In this document: positions 42,064 through 51,003 of the stretch, piece after piece
Layout: every line of letters begins with the position of its first letter
Position numbering within the stretch: position 1 is the first letter of the stretch
From: CAZUHB01 sp964620445
Lineage (GTDB): Bacteria; Planctomycetota; B15-G4; CAYZWU01
Direction: 5' to 3'
NCBI GenBank assembly: GCA_964620445.1
Contig: CAZUHB010000026.1
Span: 1 to 64,000, forward strand
Length of the DNA: 64,000 nucleotides
Made by a program: the position numbers and the translations under genes
Notes under the pieces: generated by a model
What the model was told of the DNA's origin: nothing
The model's database searches: none
What the model saw: only the letters and a program-made list of their open reading frames with translations

Positions 42064-43197
42064 ATGAAACAGAATGGAATATTCACACTCTTGAACAAGG
42101 ATTCACGCTCCGCCGCTCGGCGCGGACGGCTCGAACTGCCGCACGGAACGGTGGAAACGCCGGCCTTCATGCCCGTGGCCACACAAGGGGTTCTCAAGGC
42201 GATGACCCCCCATCAGCTCGAAGAGGTGGGCGCGCGTGTCGTTCTCGGAAACACCTACCACCTCGCCTGGCGGCCGGGCGAAAAGCTGATCCGCAAATTG
42301 GGAGGCCTCCACAAGTTTTCCGGATGGGACGGGCCGATGCTCACCGACTCGGGCGGATTCCAGGTCTTTTCGGTCAAGTACAGGACGATCTCGGAGGAGG
42401 GCGTCACCTTCCGCTATGCGAGCGACGGCGCTTCCGAGTTCTTCTCCCCCGAACGGTCGATCCAGATCCAGCAGGATCTCGGCGCCGACATCATCATGGC
42501 TTTCGACGAGTGCATTCCCTACCCCTGCACCCACGATTATGCACGGCAATCGACTCAGCGGACGCTCCGCTGGGCCGAACGCTGCCTCGCTGAAAGGAGC
42601 CGCGACGACGCGAACGATCAGTTCCTCTTCGGCATCGTGCAGGGAAGCGTGTTCAAGGACCTCCGGCGCGACTGCGCCCTGGCCATCGGCGACATGCCCT
42701 TCGACGGGATCGCCGTGGGCGGCGTGAGCGTGGGTGAGGGGCTCGATCTGTTAAAAAAGGTTGTCGAGTTCACTGAGCCCCACCTGCCCAAGAAACATGT
42801 CCGCTACCTCATGGGGGTCGGTTTTCCCGAGGACATCCTCGAATCGGTGGAACGGGGCATGGATATATTCGATTGCGTCATCCCTTCCCGGATGGCCCGA
42901 TCGGGCACCCTTTTCACACCGCAGGGCAAGATCAGGGTGACCAACAACAAGTACAGGAAGGACGCCTATCCCGTGGACACATCCTGCGACTGTTACACGT
43001 GCAGCCGTTTCAGCCGGGCTTTCCTGCGCCACGCGATTCTGTCGAAAGAGGTTCTCGGGAGCACGTTGTGTACGATTCACAACATGCATTATTATCAGAA
43101 ACTGATGGCTGATATCCGTGGCGCCCTCGATGTGGGAGAATTCGGCCGATTCAAGGCCGAGGCGCTCGACCGGCTGGCAGAGAGGGACAAGAGGTAG
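42064..43197 (+). CDS. tgt: tRNA-guanine(34) transglycosylase (queuine tRNA-ribosyltransferase)
   Basis: A 377-aa enzyme of normal length. Asp95 in 'LTDSGGFQVFS' is the general base and Asp270 in 'DIFDCVIPSR' the nucleophile. The zinc site is Cys308, Cys310, Cys313 and His339. It exchanges guanine 34 for preQ1 in tRNAs with GUN anticodons, the first committed tRNA step of queuosine synthesis. The start lies in 'gccgccATGaaacag' with no strong ribosome site. No queA, yajC or secD follows, unlike in many bacteria. It converges with the small basic protein gene at 43263. Confidence 0.97.
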   Translation: MKQNGIFTLLNKDSRSAARRGRLELPHGTVETPAFMPVATQGVLKAMTPHQLEEVGARVVLGNTYHLAWRPGEKLIRKLGGLHKFSGWDGPMLTDSGGFQVFSVKYRTISEEGVTFRYASDGASEFFSPERSIQIQQDLGADIIMAFDECIPYPCTHDYARQSTQRTLRWAERCLAERSRDDANDQFLFGIVQGSVFKDLRRDCALAIGDMPFDGIAVGGVSVGEGLDLLKKVVEFTEPHLPKKHVRYLMGVGFPEDILESVERGMDIFDCVIPSRMARSGTLFTPQGKIRVTNNKYRKDAYPVDTSCDCYTCSRFSRAFLRHAILSKEVLGSTLCTIHNMHYYQKLMADIRGALDVGEFGRFKAEALDRLAERDKR

Positions 43198-43262
43198 GAA
43201 CCGCTGGCGGTGGGAAACCGGTTAACTCATTTACGCAAAAAGAAATACCCCATGAACGCAAA

Positions 43263-43370
43263 TCAAGTGCGATCATTGGCCGCCTTCTTGCGAATCAGCC
43301 TGTGCTTCCGCTGGGAGGTCGGTCTCTTTCCGTGGTTGGCTTTTTTGAGTTTGCGTTTGTTCTTGGCCAT
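43263..43370 (-). CDS. 35-aa highly basic small protein, ribosomal-protein-like
   Basis: This short minus-strand frame starts with ATG at 43370, preceded at good spacing by 'gaggtg', and ends with TGA at 43263-43265. The product is 35 residues, beginning 'MAKNKRKLKKANHGKRPTS' and ending 'AANDRT', with 15 Lys/Arg and three His or Gln-type polar contacts but no acidic residue until Asp33. The composition and the 'KKANHGKRP' turn resemble small ribosomal or ribosome-associated proteins of the bL34/bL36/bTHX size class, though it is not an obvious member of any of these. The AAA-rich Lys codons and strong ribosome site argue for a real, highly expressed gene. Downstream of tgt and convergent with it. 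Confidence 0.7.
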   Translation of the reverse strand: MAKNKRKLKKANHGKRPTSQRKHRLIRKKAANDRT

Positions 43371-43622
43371 AGGGCACCTCGCGAGTCAAAGGTCACCAGC
43401 TCGATCCGCCCGGTTCGGCGGAATCGAGATGTGTGTGAAATATCAATTTTCAAAAATAGAAGCGCGATATTCTACGGTCGTAACCTCACCCTGTCAAGCT
43501 CCTATATCGTTTGTAGGGCCTCCGCCCCGAAGCTGCACGGTGCGGGGCGACGATCCCCGATGAGCGAAACAGACGCTGGCAAAAGCGCTTACCGTGAAAG
43601 ACCTTTTCGGAAAAAATCATTC

Positions 43623-45932
43623 ATGAAACGAGCTCTGCAGATAATCACTCTTCTTGTTTCCGTTCTGGCAGCAGGTTGCGCCGACAACGATCCGCCGCCG
43701 GACAGTCCGCCGAAGGCCGAGCCGGCCTCCGCTCCCCCGATGGAAGACTCCCGGTTCATCCAGAAGGCGTGCGACGCCACCGGCCTCTTGTGGCCGTTCT
43801 GGGCCGGTGGGACGACCGCTGCGTGCACCCCTGTCACCGCACCGCCATCGGGCGGCGCGCCCCCTGACGCCGCTCCCATGGGTCTGTTCGGACCGGACGG
43901 AAGCGCGCAGGTCTCGATCGACTCACCCAATCTGTGCGCCGTGATCTGGCGTGCCGACGAGGACCGTTTTTACGCGCCCCAGCCGGGAAAGGTGAGCCTG
44001 TCGCTCTCACAGGATTACCTGCCGATCCCCCAGGCGCGCTGGGGCGCCGGTCAAGGAATCGAGGTGGAGACCGAATTGACCGGCGTGGCGACCGGGCTCG
44101 CTCCGGATCACGAGGGTGATGCGCTGTTCTTCGTCTATCGGATTCAGGTCTTCAACAGGAGCCGTGAGGAATTTCCGGCGCGGATTTGCGTCTGCCTGAG
44201 GCCTCACCGTCTCGACGGCTCGATCCGTTCCCTCGGCACGATCGGTCTCGAGAAGGAAACCATCTGCACTGTTGATGGCCGCGGCATGATCCAGCTCCCC
44301 GCCGTCCCGGCGATCCACGGGGCGATCGCAGCGGCGAACAGGGACGAACCGGAAGCATACCTGTTCGGTTTCGACGTCGAGATCGGCACCGCCGAGGGGG
44401 AGTTCGCCGCAGCCACACCGGTCGTCGATCTCAACGTCCTCCTGGCAACCTCCCCTCCTGGAGAGTGGCCCGAGGAGAAGAAGACCAGGATCGGTTATGC
44501 CCGCTCCCACATCGACTGGGCCTCGTCGGAATGTCTCAACGAGGTGCGTTTCCACACGCCGAACAAGCAGCTCGAAGACACGTGGCGCGCGGCGCTCGCC
44601 CGCCTCGTCATGGCCGCCCGATCGGTCCGATCGACGGGACGCGGCCTCGGCCGGACACTCTTTTCGGCAACTTCTTTCCAGACAGTCGAAACCACCGCCG
44701 CTGCCGCGGCTCTGAACCGGGCCGGCCGTTTCACCGAAGCGCGCATCTTGCTCGATTGCTTCGACGATCTGATCCAGGATGACGGGCAGATACCCTTCGA
44801 ACTGCTGGAAAGCGGAGAACCCTCCGGTCCGGCAGCGCCGGCATGGAACAATCGGACACTCTACGCCCTGGCCGAACACTACCGGTTCACCCATGACAAG
44901 GAGTGGCTCGCCGGCAAGAAAGACCTGATCCTGGGAGCTGCCGGCCGCCTGGAAGAAATCGCGGCCCGCACCACGGAAGAGGGGCTGGTCCGGCCGGCCG
45001 ATTCGAGCGCCCCGATCCGTTTCGCCGATAGCTTCGATGTGGTGAACGGGCTCGAGTCCGCGGCCTTCGGGGCGGCAGAGATCGGCCTCGACGACGATGC
45101 GCGGCGATTCTCCAGGTGCGCCGGCTCCCTGCGGACGATTTTGCGACAGGCGATTCCGGCAGCCATGGAAGAGGCGAAGATCAACTTCATCCCCGCCGGC
45201 CCCTCCACCGGCCTGGTGCGCGCCGACGATCCCGACACCGTGACAGGCCGCATCACGGCCGACGATGCGATCCGCCTCGGGAACTGCGCCTGGCCCGGTT
45301 CGATCTTCACGGCCAGGGACCGCTGGGCCAAGCGGAGTATCGAGCTCAACTGGATCATGTTCTTCGAGGATGCGGGCGGCGGCATGCGTTCGGGCGACAT
45401 TTTTTTACCGGCCGGGATGGAACTGGCGTCGACCATGCTCGCCCTGCGCAAGGAAGAATACCCTGCCCGCGTTCTCGAGTGGTACGCGGCTCATACCACG
45501 AAGCACGGCATCCACACCTGGGCCGAGGCACTGGCCGGTTCCGAATCCGCCGCGCACAGGGATCCGTCGTTGCGGGCCGACGCGGCCTACGTCACCTTGA
45601 TGCGGAATCTTTTCGTCATGGAGAGGGGGGATTATCTTTTTCTCGCTCCGGGCCTGACCCTGCGGTGGTTCGAGATCGCCAAGGAATTGGGTGTCGAGAA
45701 CGCACCGACCGCCTACGGCCGCGTGTCGTTTAGCATGACCACGGAAAAGCTCAAATCCACGATCGACTTCCTGGACACATCAGCCCTGCCACCAAGAGGT
45801 TATATGATGAACCAGGTCTACCCTTCTCAAAAATTCCCAATCACTGTCGATGGCAAGCCCTACTCACCGGCGATCCAGGATTATCTGCTCATTTTCCCTC
45901 CCGGAACAAAGAGGATAGGAATTGAGTGGTAA
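43623..45932 (+). CDS. Lipoprotein with alpha/alpha-toroid glycoside hydrolase-like domain
   Basis: A 769-aa protein with a lipoprotein signal: 'LLVSVLAAGC' places the lipobox Cys at residue 19, followed by a Pro/Ala-rich spacer. The first 300 residues are beta-rich. From about 300 to 700 the pattern is six-hairpin-like: 'NKQLEDTWRAALARLVM', 'AAAAALNRAGRFTEARILLDCFDDLIQDDGQIPFE', 'WNNRTLYALAEHYRFTHDKEWL' and similar helical hairpins, as in GH15/GH63-like toroids. A short beta domain ends the protein ('GRVSFSMTTEKLKSTIDF'). Carbohydrate hydrolysis at the cell envelope is plausible; catalytic acids are not assigned. The start at 43623 has only a weak 'cggaaaa' site, but the lipobox fixes it. 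Confidence 0.78.
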   Translation: MKRALQIITLLVSVLAAGCADNDPPPDSPPKAEPASAPPMEDSRFIQKACDATGLLWPFWAGGTTAACTPVTAPPSGGAPPDAAPMGLFGPDGSAQVSIDSPNLCAVIWRADEDRFYAPQPGKVSLSLSQDYLPIPQARWGAGQGIEVETELTGVATGLAPDHEGDALFFVYRIQVFNRSREEFPARICVCLRPHRLDGSIRSLGTIGLEKETICTVDGRGMIQLPAVPAIHGAIAAANRDEPEAYLFGFDVEIGTAEGEFAAATPVVDLNVLLATSPPGEWPEEKKTRIGYARSHIDWASSECLNEVRFHTPNKQLEDTWRAALARLVMAARSVRSTGRGLGRTLFSATSFQTVETTAAAAALNRAGRFTEARILLDCFDDLIQDDGQIPFELLESGEPSGPAAPAWNNRTLYALAEHYRFTHDKEWLAGKKDLILGAAGRLEEIAARTTEEGLVRPADSSAPIRFADSFDVVNGLESAAFGAAEIGLDDDARRFSRCAGSLRTILRQAIPAAMEEAKINFIPAGPSTGLVRADDPDTVTGRITADDAIRLGNCAWPGSIFTARDRWAKRSIELNWIMFFEDAGGGMRSGDIFLPAGMELASTMLALRKEEYPARVLEWYAAHTTKHGIHTWAEALAGSESAAHRDPSLRADAAYVTLMRNLFVMERGDYLFLAPGLTLRWFEIAKELGVENAPTAYGRVSFSMTTEKLKSTIDFLDTSALPPRGYMMNQVYPSQKFPITVDGKPYSPAIQDYLLIFPPGTKRIGIEW

Positions 45933-46035
45933 CGTTTGGGAAGTCGCCTATATAAACAGGTATGGGTTGTGCGTATGAATTGACGGACCCGGACTCGCGA
46001 TTCATTTGGTTCATTGAGAAACACGAAGGTCTATC

Positions 46036-46809
46036 ATGCTCAAAACAGGAATTTACGTTGACGGTGAGAACATCCGCCTCTGCGGCGGATATGGCATGCG
46101 TTACGATGTTCTCAAAAAGTATGTTGCCATGGATGACTCGGTCATCCTGAGAGCCAACTCCTACGTGGTCGAAGATCTCGAACAGACGGACAAGGACGAC
46201 GATTACCGCCGCAAGCTCTATCGCTACCACGACGTTCTCAGGAGCCACGGATTCAAACTGATCAAGAAACCGGTCCAGCGTTATGTCAATTCGGACGGCG
46301 AGGTCACGGTCAAGGCGAACGTGGACATGGACCTGGGTATCGACGCCCTGCTTCAGTCGAGACACCTCGACCGGGTCGTTCTCCTCTCCGGGGACGGCGA
46401 TTTTTGCCACCTCATTCACGCGATGCAGAATTTCGGCTGCCGTGTGGAAGTGATCGGCTTTCTGAACGTGGCGAAACGTCTCAAGGAGGCGGCGGACTTT
46501 TATCTTTCCGGTTTCATGATCCCCGGCCTGCTTCCCACGAGCGACAACGGCGAGATCATCAGGGGTTATCCCGTCAATTACTGGCAGGACAAGGGGTATG
46601 GATTCTTCCGCCACCTCCAATTGAACGACGAAGGATTGGCGGAAAAGGAAGTTTTCTTCCACCACTCCCACTTCGAGGATGAGATTTCCACCGATGCGCT
46701 GACACGACCGTCCAATATCTTCGAGTTCCGGCTCGTTCCGAGCACCGTCAAGGAAGGGGACTTGATGGCCACCGAGATCCGGCACGCTCACAGCCATGTC
46801 GTGATCTGA
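46036..46809 (+). CDS. NYN (PIN-like) RNase fused to cold-shock domain
   Basis: A 257-aa protein. Residues 1-165 form a NYN/LabA-like PIN domain: 'GIYVDGENI' gives Asp9, Glu11 and Asn12; 'NVDMDLGIDALL' gives Asp97, Asp99 and Asp103; 'LLSGDGDFCHLI' gives Asp120 and Asp122, a full acidic metal pocket for phosphodiester cleavage. Residues about 172-250 look like an OB-fold cold-shock domain: 'GEIIRGYPVNYWQDKGYGFFR' with aromatic RNP1-like 'KGYGFF', then 'KEVFFHHSHF' as RNP2. This architecture predicts a single-strand-RNA-binding nuclease. The start follows 'gaaggt'. It sits 32 bases upstream of the radical SAM gene and may share its transcript. Confidence 0.85.
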   Translation: MLKTGIYVDGENIRLCGGYGMRYDVLKKYVAMDDSVILRANSYVVEDLEQTDKDDDYRRKLYRYHDVLRSHGFKLIKKPVQRYVNSDGEVTVKANVDMDLGIDALLQSRHLDRVVLLSGDGDFCHLIHAMQNFGCRVEVIGFLNVAKRLKEAADFYLSGFMIPGLLPTSDNGEIIRGYPVNYWQDKGYGFFRHLQLNDEGLAEKEVFFHHSHFEDEISTDALTRPSNIFEFRLVPSTVKEGDLMATEIRHAHSHVVI

Positions 46810-46841
46810 GAGCACGGACGAGAAGAGGACGAAAAAACAGA

Positions 46842-47711
46842 ATGCGTTATGAAGGCAATATCTTCAGACCTCCCTCGGAGGCCAATTCCCTGATCATCCA
46901 GGCCACGCGCGGCTGTTCCTACAACAAGTGCACCTTCTGCGCCATGTACCAGGGCGTGCGTTTCAAGATCCGCCCCGTCGACGAGATCGCCGAGGATATC
47001 GAGATGGCCCGCCAGTACCTCGGTCCCCATGTGCGGCGCGTCTTCCTCGCCGACGGCGACGCGCTCATCATCAAGACAGCACGCCTTCTCGAGATCGTCG
47101 ATCTGCTCGAGAAGGCCTTTCCCGACCTCCTGCGCGTGGGTGTCTACGCCACACCGCAGGCCTTGCTCCTCAAGAGCGGCGAGGAACTGGAAACGCTGAA
47201 GTCCCGAAAGCTCAACATGCTCTATCTCGGCGTGGAGAGCGGATCGGAGCTCGTGCTCGAGCGCCTGAAAAAAGGGGTGACGCAGGAGGAGATGATCGAA
47301 GCGGGCCGCAAGGCGGTCGACGCGGGGATGAAGCTGTCCACGATGATCATCCTCGGCGCGGGGGGCCCGGACCGGAGCCTGGAACACGCGAGCGAATCGG
47401 GCCGCGTCTTGAGCGCGATCGATCCCCGATTCGTGTCCACGCTGACAATGATGGTCGTTCCCCAGGCGCCGATCCACGAGGAGATGGTGCAGGAGCGGTA
47501 CGTCCCGCCCACCCCGCGGCAGACGATCGAGGAGCTGCGCGAACTGATCGCCCATCTCGACCTGTCGGGCGCGATCTTTCGCGCCAATCACATCTCCAAT
47601 CTGGCCTCGCCCTCCGGAAGCCTTCCCAAGGACAAGAAGAGGTTGCTCGCCGAGCTCGACGCGGTGCTCGAAGGACCGGTTCCGGCCGAGTTCGGGCCTC
47701 GCGGGTTCTAG
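46842..47711 (+). CDS. Radical SAM protein (HemN/YgiQ-like)
   Basis: A 289-aa radical SAM enzyme with the [4Fe-4S] motif 'CSYNKCTFC' at residues 25-33 (CxxxCxxC). 'VFLADGDALI' near 67-76, 'MLYLGVESGSELVLERLKKG' near 125-144 and 'STMIILGAGG' near 166-175 match the partial TIM barrel of the HemN-like group, with the AdoMet glycines and the 'GxESG' turn. It lacks a recognisable C-terminal auxiliary domain, so the substrate is open. The start follows 'agaggac'. It converges with the small zinc protein, with a symmetric AT-rich hairpin between them. Confidence 0.9.
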   Translation: MRYEGNIFRPPSEANSLIIQATRGCSYNKCTFCAMYQGVRFKIRPVDEIAEDIEMARQYLGPHVRRVFLADGDALIIKTARLLEIVDLLEKAFPDLLRVGVYATPQALLLKSGEELETLKSRKLNMLYLGVESGSELVLERLKKGVTQEEMIEAGRKAVDAGMKLSTMIILGAGGPDRSLEHASESGRVLSAIDPRFVSTLTMMVVPQAPIHEEMVQERYVPPTPRQTIEELRELIAHLDLSGAIFRANHISNLASPSGSLPKDKKRLLAELDAVLEGPVPAEFGPRGF

Positions 47712-47770
47712 AGGTGGGGTTGGCTCTATCCTTCAAGATGCCCGGTGAGGATACCCACACGGCGGGAGCT

Positions 47771-47826
47771 CGAGATATTTTTTTGGTTTTGCATTCTCCG
47801 CTCGGCGAGCCCAAAAAAACATCTCG
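47771..47826. other. AT-rich symmetric hairpin between convergent genes
   Basis: Arms 47771-47786 ('cgagatatttttttgg') and 47811-47826 pair over 16 bp with one mismatch, enclosing a 24-base loop that itself has a small GCTC/GAGC stem. Lying between convergent stops, it could be a bidirectional terminator, although the T-tract sits inside the stem rather than after it. Confidence 0.5.
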
Positions 47827-47885
47827 CCTTTCGGCCGTACGGGTGGACTCACCCGACGTCTTGAAGGGCACGGACCGGCACACGC

Positions 47886-48098
47886 CTAGAACGTCCGGAT
47901 CGTCCCGCAATCGGGGCATTCCCAGGTGAGGTTGTTGCACGTCATGCCCCAGGCATTCTCGTCCATGCATTCCTGGCAGATCATGAAACCGCAGGTGCAG
48001 GTCCAGCAAAAGGGGACCTTTTTTTCGCAGATAGCGCAGTTCCAGTCGGATCGGCGCCGGCTTCGCTGCTTCTTCTTTCGGTCTCCGCTCCGTTTCAC
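47886..48098 (-). CDS. 70-aa zinc-binding protein, RING/ribbon-like
   Basis: A 70-residue protein with a basic N-terminus ('KRSGDRKKKQRSRRR') and ten cysteines in 44 residues, at positions 21, 24, 31, 34, 36, 41, 44, 54, 61 and 64. CAIC, CWTC/CTC, CQEC and CPDC pairs suggest two zinc sites in a RING-, LIM- or double-ribbon-like fold. The aromatic 'WGMTCNNLTWECPDCG' end is distinctive. It starts 15 bases after the stop of the cotransporter-like gene, so both are probably on one transcript. Protein-protein or nucleic-acid binding is possible; I know no assigned function. Confidence 0.75.
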   Translation of the reverse strand: MKRSGDRKKKQRSRRRSDWNCAICEKKVPFCWTCTCGFMICQECMDENAWGMTCNNLTWECPDCGTIRTF

Positions 48099-48113
48099 GT
48101 TCCTATCGCCACC

Positions 48114-50687
48114 TCATTGATTGCCTGACCCGTTCGGATCATCGGCGGGCTTGGTTTTCTTTTCCAGCGCCTCCGCGGCGCTCGCGGCATCGATCGCCTT
48201 GGCCCGCGCCTTGGCCGCCCGGCGGACCGCCTTGTGCGCGTCCTCGCCCGCCTCGCGGAGCGCCTTCTCGAGAGCGGAGATCTTGTCCCCGTTGCGGCCC
48301 TCCTCCACGAGCTTTGCCAACTCCTTCTCGAGCGCGGCGATCCTGGCCTCGGCCTTCTGAACCTCCGTCTCGGCCTCGAGCGCCCTCTTCTCGGTATCGG
48401 TCGCCGCATCGCGAACGAGCGCGGTCTCGGCCGCACCGCCCTCTTCCGGGTCCGCGTCGAGGGGAATATCCTCGGCCGCCAGCACCACCGCCACCACCGG
48501 CAGCCGTTCGAACAGATCGTCGAGCGGATTTCCGAACGGATCGGCCGGCAGGTAATTGTGCAGCCTCAGAGGAAGAAAAACGAGCGATGCGTCGGCCGAC
48601 TCGGCCACGATGCTGTCAGCGTTTCGCGCATCGATCGCCTTGCACTCCGCCTCGATGCGCGCCTCGTCGAGAATCCGGCCGAGTTCTTCGCGGCACCCGT
48701 TCTCCTCGCCGTCGCGCGCGGTCAGGGTCAGAACGCGGATCGCCGCCCCGTCCCACGCGCCGCTCCGCGTCATCAGGTAGGCGAGCAGGAGCGTGAGGCG
48801 GCTCGTCGCATCGTTCGACCACCAGATATCGATGCGCCGATCGCCCGCCGGCTGTTCGCCGAGCGCATCCCACTCGGTCATCTTGGCATCCACGGCGATC
48901 ACGTTGCACCCGAGTCGGAGCGCGGCTCTCAGGTAGCGGCCGTATCTTTCCTGGCCAGCGTTGTCCGGCTCCGCGAGAACCTGCTCGGGCCAGTTGAGTA
49001 TGACCGTGTTGGCCCGAACCGAACCGATCCCCCACGACTGGATCAAGGCGCGGGCGCCCTCGAGCACGGTGGGCGCCAGGATCACCCGGCCGAAAGCCTC
49101 CACATCGATCTCGGCGATCTCGGCGAGAAGCTTCTCTTCCTCCTCGTCGCGCCGCATCCGTGCCCTGATCCCCTGGCCGACCAGTATCTTGACGGCAGTG
49201 GCCAAACCGGCGCCTCCCTCGATCCACGACGAGAACCGGAGCAGCTGTTCGCGACGGTTGGCGTCGTTCGAGAAGACGAGCAGCCGCGGACGCCAGTTGC
49301 GTGGATGCTCCGGTTCCTCGCCGATGGCGAAGAGATGTTCGCGGAGCCGCTGAAAGTGATAGGCGCGTCGGCTGTCCGCCCAGCGCGCCGGGCCGGCCGT
49401 GCGTTTGAGGTACTGGTATACGGCGGCCAGGATCGAGACCGCCACCAGGCCCGCGGCGAAATTGATCGCCATCATGGCGGCCAGGCAGGCGAGAGCGCCG
49501 AGCAGACTGACGCGGCGATCGAACCATCGGAATCGCGGCCTGAAGGAGGGACTCTCGGTCCGCGCCTCGAACCAGGTGGCGTAGTTGAGGAGGCCGTAGG
49601 AAATCAGGAAGAACATGGACACGACAGGCGCGATCAGGTTGAGCCGGCCGGCGGCGATCGTGACCCCCGCGACGAGCGCCGAGAGGAGCACACCGCGCCT
49701 CGGGTTCGCCGAGGGACCTGATCCCCTGGCAAAAGGTGTGAGAAAGGCAAAGATCCGATCTTGCGCCATCGACTGCAAGATGCGCGGCGCACCGAGAAAG
49801 GACGCCATCGCCGAAGAAAGGGTTGCGGCGATCACTCCCGCGCTGATCAGCCAGTCGATCGCCGCGATCCGCTTCATGGCGGAGAAATCGTGGCTCAGCG
49901 TCTCGGCCGGCATGGTGCCGGCGAAGAGGAGCGCCGCCGCGAAGTAGACCGCCACCGAAATCCCCACGGCGAGGAAGGTACCGAGGGGGAGGCTCTTGCC
50001 CGGATTCTTCAGATCGCCCGACATGCTCACACCCTGCGTGAAACCGGTCACTGCAGGAAAGAAAATAGCGAAGAGGATCCAGATCTCTTCCGTTCCCGGA
50101 CGTTTTTCCCAGTTCTCGACGACGAGAGCCGGATCGAAACGTCCGATCCCCCCGATGAAAAAGGAGGCGAGTGACGCGACGAGCGCGGCCATGACGAGAT
50201 ACTGGAACCGCGTGGCCCAATCAGCCCCCAGCCATGCGAAAAAGAAAAGGAACATTCCGGCCGCTGCCGCGATCGCCTGCGGCAGCCAGGGCTCCGACCA
50301 GGGCAGCATGCGCGCCAGGGCTTCGCCGAAACCGATGCAGTAGAACCCGATCGACACCGACTGGGCGAGATAGAGCACGATTCCGATGGCGCCGCCGAAT
50401 TGCACCCCCAGGGTGCGCGAGATCAGGTAGTAGTCGCCCCCACCCTTCACCTTGAGATTGGTGGCGATCGCCGAGAGCGAGAAGGTGGTCATGATGGAAA
50501 TCAGATTGGCCATCCCGATGATGACCAGTGCGCGCTTCAATCCCGCGTCGCCCACCACGTAGCCGAGCCGCATGAAGAGAATGATACCCAAGATGGTCAG
50601 AACACTCGGCGTGAACACACCGCCGAATGTGCCGAGAGTTCCCTGGCCAGAGCGCGCTGCTGCCTCGTTCTCAGCTGGTTTTTTCAT
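48114..50687 (-). CDS. Cation-chloride cotransporter (SLC12)-like APC permease
   Basis: An 857-aa protein. The N-terminal 'GTFGGVFTPSVLTILGIILF' (about 19-38) and the following 'MRLGYVVGDAG' are characteristic of SLC12 cation-chloride cotransporters within the APC superfamily. About twelve membrane helices cover residues 25-430, with 'DYYLISRTLGVQFGGAIG' and 'GFTQGVSMSGDLKNPGKSLPLGT' as conserved loops. Residues about 465-740 form a soluble domain resembling the SLC12 C-terminal region, and 770-850 is a Glu/Lys/Ala coiled coil. It probably moves K+ or Na+ with Cl-, or amino acids. The start at 50687 gives the full N-terminus. Bacterial members exist but are less studied. Confidence 0.85.
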   Translation of the reverse strand: MKKPAENEAAARSGQGTLGTFGGVFTPSVLTILGIILFMRLGYVVGDAGLKRALVIIGMANLISIMTTFSLSAIATNLKVKGGGDYYLISRTLGVQFGGAIGIVLYLAQSVSIGFYCIGFGEALARMLPWSEPWLPQAIAAAAGMFLFFFAWLGADWATRFQYLVMAALVASLASFFIGGIGRFDPALVVENWEKRPGTEEIWILFAIFFPAVTGFTQGVSMSGDLKNPGKSLPLGTFLAVGISVAVYFAAALLFAGTMPAETLSHDFSAMKRIAAIDWLISAGVIAATLSSAMASFLGAPRILQSMAQDRIFAFLTPFARGSGPSANPRRGVLLSALVAGVTIAAGRLNLIAPVVSMFFLISYGLLNYATWFEARTESPSFRPRFRWFDRRVSLLGALACLAAMMAINFAAGLVAVSILAAVYQYLKRTAGPARWADSRRAYHFQRLREHLFAIGEEPEHPRNWRPRLLVFSNDANRREQLLRFSSWIEGGAGLATAVKILVGQGIRARMRRDEEEEKLLAEIAEIDVEAFGRVILAPTVLEGARALIQSWGIGSVRANTVILNWPEQVLAEPDNAGQERYGRYLRAALRLGCNVIAVDAKMTEWDALGEQPAGDRRIDIWWSNDATSRLTLLLAYLMTRSGAWDGAAIRVLTLTARDGEENGCREELGRILDEARIEAECKAIDARNADSIVAESADASLVFLPLRLHNYLPADPFGNPLDDLFERLPVVAVVLAAEDIPLDADPEEGGAAETALVRDAATDTEKRALEAETEVQKAEARIAALEKELAKLVEEGRNGDKISALEKALREAGEDAHKAVRRAAKARAKAIDAASAAEALEKKTKPADDPNGSGNQ

Positions 50688-51003
50688 GGGTGGATATTCT
50701 GGCAGAGAACCTCGGTCCGATCAACATCGGGAAAGATCAGGATCGGAATTTCATTTTTTTGCCTCGATGAAAAGAAACAAGGGATCAGAAAGCAATTTTT
50801 CTGGCGAGGCCGTCCGTTTCGGCTATTCAATTCCCATCTGAAATGGGGGATATCAAAAACGGTTTTTTTTACTAATGATGCTGTATTTAAGGTAAAATCG
50901 CACCAGTGGAATAGTTCAGGAAGGACAAAGCCGGATCCAGCTAGACTCGACACCCATTTTCAGAAAACCCTTTTTCTTGATGTTCATATATAGGAGGAGA
51001 ATC
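50688..51003. other. Divergent promoter region
   Basis: This 316-base region separates the leftward cotransporter-like gene and the rightward repeat protein gene. It is markedly AT-rich (runs of T at 50862-50870, 'gtatttaaggtaaaatc' at 50884-50900), consistent with two promoters, and contains no supported gene. A 'tataggaggagaatc' leader precedes the rightward gene. A '-10'-like 'taaaat' near 50892 is possible but unproven. Confidence 0.6.
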
